Shown here piece after piece: positions 20,242-23,051 of a stretch of DNA of 23,051 bases. The notes beneath the pieces are model-generated. The model searched no databases and had not been told where the DNA came from. It was given only the letters and a program-made list of their open reading frames with translations. Where the stretch lies: assembly GCA_964641945.1 (NCBI GenBank), contig CAZXLQ010000044.1, forward strand, positions 1-23,051, written 5' to 3'. The DNA comes from JADIYM01 sp964641945 (GTDB lineage Bacteria; Acidobacteriota; Blastocatellia; UBA7656; JADIYM01). Position 1 is the stretch's first letter. Each line of letters begins with the position of its first letter. The position numbers were made by a program, and so were the translations under genes.

Positions 20242-20438
20242 AGAGGGAGCCGAGATATCAGATCGTCAAGCGGGGCGAGCGTTACTGCACGCGGATCCGC
20301 GTCTGGTGGTGGCCGTTCTGGGTCGACTTCGATAACGTAGGCTGGCGGAGATACGAGGACGCCGAAAAGGCTATCCTTGATCACCGTGGCTGGTGGCGCG
20401 TATTCCACGGCCCGCAGACGGTCGTTAAAGAACTATGA
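20238..20438 (+). CDS. Small aromatic-rich hypothetical protein, 66 aa
   Basis: ATG 20238 overlaps the radical SAM stop as ATGA and has GGGGGAGA upstream. The 66-residue product is basic and unusually rich in tryptophan and tyrosine (YQIVKRGERYCTRIRVWWWPFW, given in part; later WRRYEDAEKAILDHRGWWRVF). The segment VWWWPFWV is aromatic but interrupted by charged residues nearby, so it is not a clear membrane span. Its form resembles a small phage protein with a beta-hairpin then a helix. No function can be assigned. The UDP-galactopyranose mutase gene starts at its stop (ATGA). Confidence 0.6.
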   Translation: MKREPRYQIVKRGERYCTRIRVWWWPFWVDFDNVGWRRYEDAEKAILDHRGWWRVFHGPQTVVKEL

Positions 20439-21640
20439 AGGCTCTAATCCTCGGCGGGGGTTTCGCGGGGACGACGACCGCGTTCCTCCTGCGCCGCGAA
20501 GGCTGGGACGTAACGCTCATCGAGAAGGAACCGCACCTCGGAGGGGGATGCCGGACGTTCTTCCACGCGGGGCACCCGTTCACCTACGGGCCGCGCCTCT
20601 ACTACGGCTACTCGGCGAAGGTCTGGGAGTGGATGAACCGCTTCATCCCGATCCGCCGGTTCCCGTTCGAGCTGCGGACGCTCGCGCACGAGCCGGACGA
20701 CGAGGCGCGCCGGTTCTGGAGCTACCCGCCGCACGAGGACGATCTCGCGCGTTACCCGCGCGCGGCGCAGAGCGCGACGGAGCGCGACGCGTTGAAGTCT
20801 GGGCCGATCTGGTGCGCGAACGGCGAGGCGCCGGCTGACCTTCACGAGTACTGGCTCCAGCGCGTCGGGCCGACGATCTACGACATGTTCGTCGATCACT
20901 ACTCGAAGAAGATGTGGATGGTCGAGGACAACCGGGTCTTCGACATCTTCAAGTGGAGCGCGAAGGACCGCCCGATCGAGAGCGGGACGCGGGACGCATA
21001 CAAGGGGAGCTTCATCGGCTACCCGGTCCCGGCGGACGCGTACAACGGCTACTTCGACGCGATGGTCGATGGCGTGAACGTGCAGCTCTCGTCGCCTTTC
21101 GCGATAGCCGGGAACGTCGCGATCCTTGCGAACCTTGCGGACGTGGTCGTCTCGACGATCCCGATCGACGAACTCTGCGGCCATGCGCTCGGGGAGCTTC
21201 CCTACGCGGGGCGGGACTTCCATCTCCTCGTCCTCCCGTGCCGGCAGGTCTTCCCGGGCGACGTCCGGTTCTGCCACTACGCGAGCCCGCGCGACGAGTG
21301 GACGCGGGTGACGGAGTTCAAGAAGATCACCTATCACGAGAGCGAGGACACGCTCCTCGTCCTCGAAAAGCCGAGCAAGGCGAACAAGCTCTACCCGTAT
21401 CTGACGAAGGCGAACGAGGCGAAGGTCCGCGAGTACCTCGCGATGCTTCCTCCGAACGTCCACTCGATCGGGCGGCTCGGGACGTACAAGTATTCGACGA
21501 TCGAAAATACGATCGCGCAGGCGTTCGCGTGCGCCGCTAAGATCCTCGGCAAGCCGTCTCCGGAAGGCTGCGAGGGCGAGTTCTTTGCGATAGGCGACAA
21601 AGCGATGATCCCGAAGGATCGAAAAGAGTCGGCGCTATGA
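20435..21640 (+). CDS. glf: UDP-galactopyranose mutase
   Basis: The 401-residue flavoprotein matches UDP-galactopyranose mutase, which converts UDP-galactopyranose into UDP-galactofuranose, the donor for galactofuranose in surface glycans. Landmarks are the FAD-binding GGGFAGTTTAFLLRREG (residues 7-23) and E30 in LIEKEPHLGG, RLYYGYSAKVWEWMNRF (54-70), IYDMFVDHYSKKMW (about 149-162), and GRLGTYKYSTIENTI (about 348-362), the conserved C-terminal block with arginine and tyrosine at the active site. Length is normal. Start ATG 20435 overlaps the upstream gene by ATGA. The usual central motifs between residues 160 and 210 (a diverged Arg/Tyr region, IGYPVPADAYNGYF) are recognisable but not identical to E. 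coli or Klebsiella Glf, so a related mutase specificity is possible. Confidence 0.87.
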   Translation: MKALILGGGFAGTTTAFLLRREGWDVTLIEKEPHLGGGCRTFFHAGHPFTYGPRLYYGYSAKVWEWMNRFIPIRRFPFELRTLAHEPDDEARRFWSYPPHEDDLARYPRAAQSATERDALKSGPIWCANGEAPADLHEYWLQRVGPTIYDMFVDHYSKKMWMVEDNRVFDIFKWSAKDRPIESGTRDAYKGSFIGYPVPADAYNGYFDAMVDGVNVQLSSPFAIAGNVAILANLADVVVSTIPIDELCGHALGELPYAGRDFHLLVLPCRQVFPGDVRFCHYASPRDEWTRVTEFKKITYHESEDTLLVLEKPSKANKLYPYLTKANEAKVREYLAMLPPNVHSIGRLGTYKYSTIENTIAQAFACAAKILGKPSPEGCEGEFFAIGDKAMIPKDRKESAL

Positions 21641-22221
21641 GCGAGTGGAACACGCTTGCGCGGTTCCCGAACTACGAAGTCAGCGATGACGGCAGAGTTC
21701 GTAGGAAGACGAGGGGAGTTAATACCAGAGCAGGGCGTGAGCTGAAGCAGACGTGGAGCGGGAAGCGCGGGTATCTAGTCGTACATCCGTCGGGCGCTTC
21801 GTCGCAACAAGTCCACGCCCTAGTTCTAGAGGCATTCATTGGGCCGCGTCCAGAAGGTCTTCAAGCGCGGCATCTGGACGGCGACAAGGCGAACAACTCG
21901 ATCGCGAATCTGCGCTGGGGGTCTGCGCTAGAGAACGGCGCGGATCGCGATCGGCATGGTCGAACCGCGAAAGGCGAACGCGGTGGCCGAGCCGTATTGA
22001 CGGAGTCAGACGTCCTGGAGATCAGGGCGCGCTACCGTCGGCGGAGAGTAACCTGGAAGATGCTCTCCGAAGAGTTCGGCGTGACGACGCACTGTATCGC
22101 CGCAATCCTGGCCCGCAAGACATGGAAGCATCTCTGGCCGTTCGCGGTCCCGGAGCCGCGCGAGACTTCGCGCTGGACGCTGATCCGAAGACAGTACGCG
22201 CACGTCAAGAGGGGGAGGTAG
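21637..22221 (+). CDS. NUMOD4/HNH homing-type endonuclease
   Basis: ATG 21637 overlaps the mutase stop as ATGA. The 194-residue product starts EWNTLARFPNYEVSDDGRVR (residues 3-22), a NUMOD4 DNA-binding module typical of phage HNH homing endonucleases. An HNH_3-type nuclease core follows (VHALVLEAFIG, about 59-69; QARHLDGDKANNSIANLRWG, about 76-95, with H-L-D and N residues). A C-terminal helix-turn-helix-like part (VTWKMLSEEFGVTTHCIAAI) comes last. It is not part of a sugar pathway and probably entered as a mobile element. Third positions are less GC-rich than its neighbours (for example AAT ACC AGA, CTA GTT CTA). Its exact ATGA overlap shows good integration into the operon. Confidence 0.85.
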   Translation: MSEWNTLARFPNYEVSDDGRVRRKTRGVNTRAGRELKQTWSGKRGYLVVHPSGASSQQVHALVLEAFIGPRPEGLQARHLDGDKANNSIANLRWGSALENGADRDRHGRTAKGERGGRAVLTESDVLEIRARYRRRRVTWKMLSEEFGVTTHCIAAILARKTWKHLWPFAVPEPRETSRWTLIRRQYAHVKRGR

Positions 22222-22224
22222 CGC

Positions 22225-22893
22225 GTGTTTCAGCATCAAGGTATCTGGTTGCCGGACGGGGAGAAGCACTTTCCCGAATGGATGGATGAGAACGGCGAGG
22301 TCGTCGACGGGCGGGGGACGTATCAGATCCGGAAGTGGCGCGCCTGCCTGCCGTGGATCCGCCGCTGGCGGCGTGCGGTCGACGTCGGAGCGCACGTCGG
22401 GTTCTGGTCGATTCAGATGATCGCGAAGTTCGAGCGCGTCGCGGCGTTCGAGCCATGCGAGGCGTTCCGCGCCTGCTGGCAGAAGAACGTCGCCGCGCGT
22501 GAGCAGGACGAACTCTACGCCTGCGCGCTCGGCGCGGAGCGCGGCGTCTGCGATCTCAAATACGATCCGGCCGACTCCGGCGGGACGCACGTCGCGCGGA
22601 CCGATGGCGGGGCGATCCCGATGCTCCGGCTCGACACGTTCGGGTTCACGGACGTCGACTTCGTCAAGATCGACTGCGAGGGCTTCGAGCACAAGGTCAT
22701 CGAGGGCGCCCGGCGGACGCTCGCGGAGTGCCGCCCATGCGTGATCGTCGAGCAGAAGGCGCACAAGCTCGGGCCGAACTTCGGGATCGAGGGGACGCCC
22801 GCGTGCGACCTTCTCCGCGAGATGGGCGCCCTAATGCGGACCGCGATCAGCGGCGACTACATCTTCTCGTGGGACGATGAACGATCCGGCTGA
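22225..22893 (+). CDS. FkbM-family methyltransferase
   Basis: GTG 22225 has a strong GGGGGAGG upstream and gives 222 residues. Motif I reads AVDVGAHVGFWSIQM (residues 51-65), with AAFEPCEAF (73-81) holding the ribose-binding glutamate and DVDFVKIDCEGFEHKVIEGA (about 148-167) giving the FkbM signature K-I-D-C-E-G-x-E. FkbM enzymes O-methylate sugars and other hydroxyl groups, often in polysaccharide or lipid gene sets. The preceding N-terminal 45 residues (WLPDGEKHFPEWMDENGEVV) match a small lead seen in phage-encoded members. It is probably complete. It completes a set of three clear methyltransferases in this operon. Confidence 0.86.
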   Translation: MFQHQGIWLPDGEKHFPEWMDENGEVVDGRGTYQIRKWRACLPWIRRWRRAVDVGAHVGFWSIQMIAKFERVAAFEPCEAFRACWQKNVAAREQDELYACALGAERGVCDLKYDPADSGGTHVARTDGGAIPMLRLDTFGFTDVDFVKIDCEGFEHKVIEGARRTLAECRPCVIVEQKAHKLGPNFGIEGTPACDLLREMGALMRTAISGDYIFSWDDERSG

Positions 22894-23051
22894 TCTCGCG
22901 GAGTTGATTCGACGCGCGCCGCGCGTCTACGTCGTCGGGAATGGAGGGAGCTACGCGAACGCGATCCACGTCGCGAACGACCTGATCTCGGTCCGCGTCC
23001 GGGCGATCGTCCCGGACCCGGCGACGCTGACGGCGCTCGCGAACGATCACG
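22877..23051 (+). CDS. SIS-domain sugar isomerase, truncated at window edge
   Basis: ATG 22877 starts 17 bp inside the FkbM gene and the frame is open to the window end, giving 58 complete codons. The visible part includes RRAPRVYVVGNGGSYANAIH (residues 12-31), where the strand followed by V-G-N-G-G-S-x-A-N-A-x-H is the phosphate-binding signature of the SIS fold. V-A-N-D-L-I next to it is the pattern of phosphoheptose isomerase (GmhA-like) proteins. Those make sedoheptulose-7-phosphate into heptose phosphate for LPS heptose, which would suit the GT9-like heptosyltransferase upstream. The remainder is outside the window, so the assignment to GmhA rather than another SIS protein is tentative. 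Confidence 0.75.
   Translation, partial: MNDPADLAELIRRAPRVYVVGNGGSYANAIHVANDLISVRVRAIVPDPATLTALANDH

Noticed and set aside
1..23051. tRNA or rRNA genes
   Set aside because: I saw no cloverleaf-like sequence with a T-arm GGTTCGAAT-type core or rRNA segment in the intergenic gaps, which are short or filled by GGC arrays.

Overview
The window is a stretch of a tailed bacteriophage or prophage genome, roughly two-thirds GC by eye. Every gene I can support lies on the + strand. The HK97-type set (P27-like small terminase, large terminase, U35-type prohead protease joined to an HK97-fold capsid protein, HK97-type portal, gp6-like connector) points to a Caudoviricetes phage. The host cannot be named from sequence alone. 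GC-rich codon choice and lipopolysaccharide-style sugar genes (heptosyltransferase-like, phosphoheptose-isomerase-like) suggest a GC-rich Gram-negative bacterium; that is inference.

Layout. (1) Positions 1-3710 hold small early/middle genes: a cut-off C-terminus, small unknowns, a two-helix membrane peptide, a RusA-type Holliday-junction resolvase, two phage proteins of families I recall as conserved, and a possible late regulator. Three non-coding gaps here (1283-1410, 2123-2464, 3038-3238) are filled by degenerate GGC arrays with 4-5 nt spacing, always G-rich on the sense strand. A TATAAT box and a 9-bp palindrome follow the third array. (2) Positions 3751-4795 hold two overlapping HNH nuclease genes; the second looks compositionally foreign. 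(3) Positions 4915-8946 hold small terminase, large terminase and a protease-capsid fusion with an internal start that could make capsid alone, followed by a strong intrinsic terminator. (4) Positions 9030-12386 hold a small protein, the portal (downstream of the capsid gene, an unusual order), a collagen-like protein with 60 uninterrupted Gly-X-Y triplets, and a gp6-like connector. (5) From 12383 to the window end, where tail genes would be expected, there is instead a tightly packed carbohydrate/methylation operon: a DUF115-like protein, two tandem paralogous glycosyltransferase-like proteins, two paralogous proteins of an unnamed family, a GT9-like heptosyltransferase, three class I methyltransferases, a radical SAM/SPASM enzyme, a UDP-galactopyranose mutase, an FkbM methyltransferase and a truncated SIS-domain sugar isomerase. 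A NUMOD4/HNH homing-type endonuclease and several very small proteins are interspersed.

How it fits together. From 9030 onward the genes overlap by 4 bp (ATGA, GTGA, CTGA) or by a few tens of bp, or are separated by a few bases (the largest gap is about 120 bp before the GT9-like gene). Structural and glycan genes therefore appear to form one translationally coupled late transcript. The most interesting reading, which is inference, is a phage-encoded pathway that makes and methylates a glycan, possibly galactofuranose-containing, to decorate the virion (the collagen-like protein or the capsid) or the infected host surface. The gene content is seen directly; the target and product are unknown.
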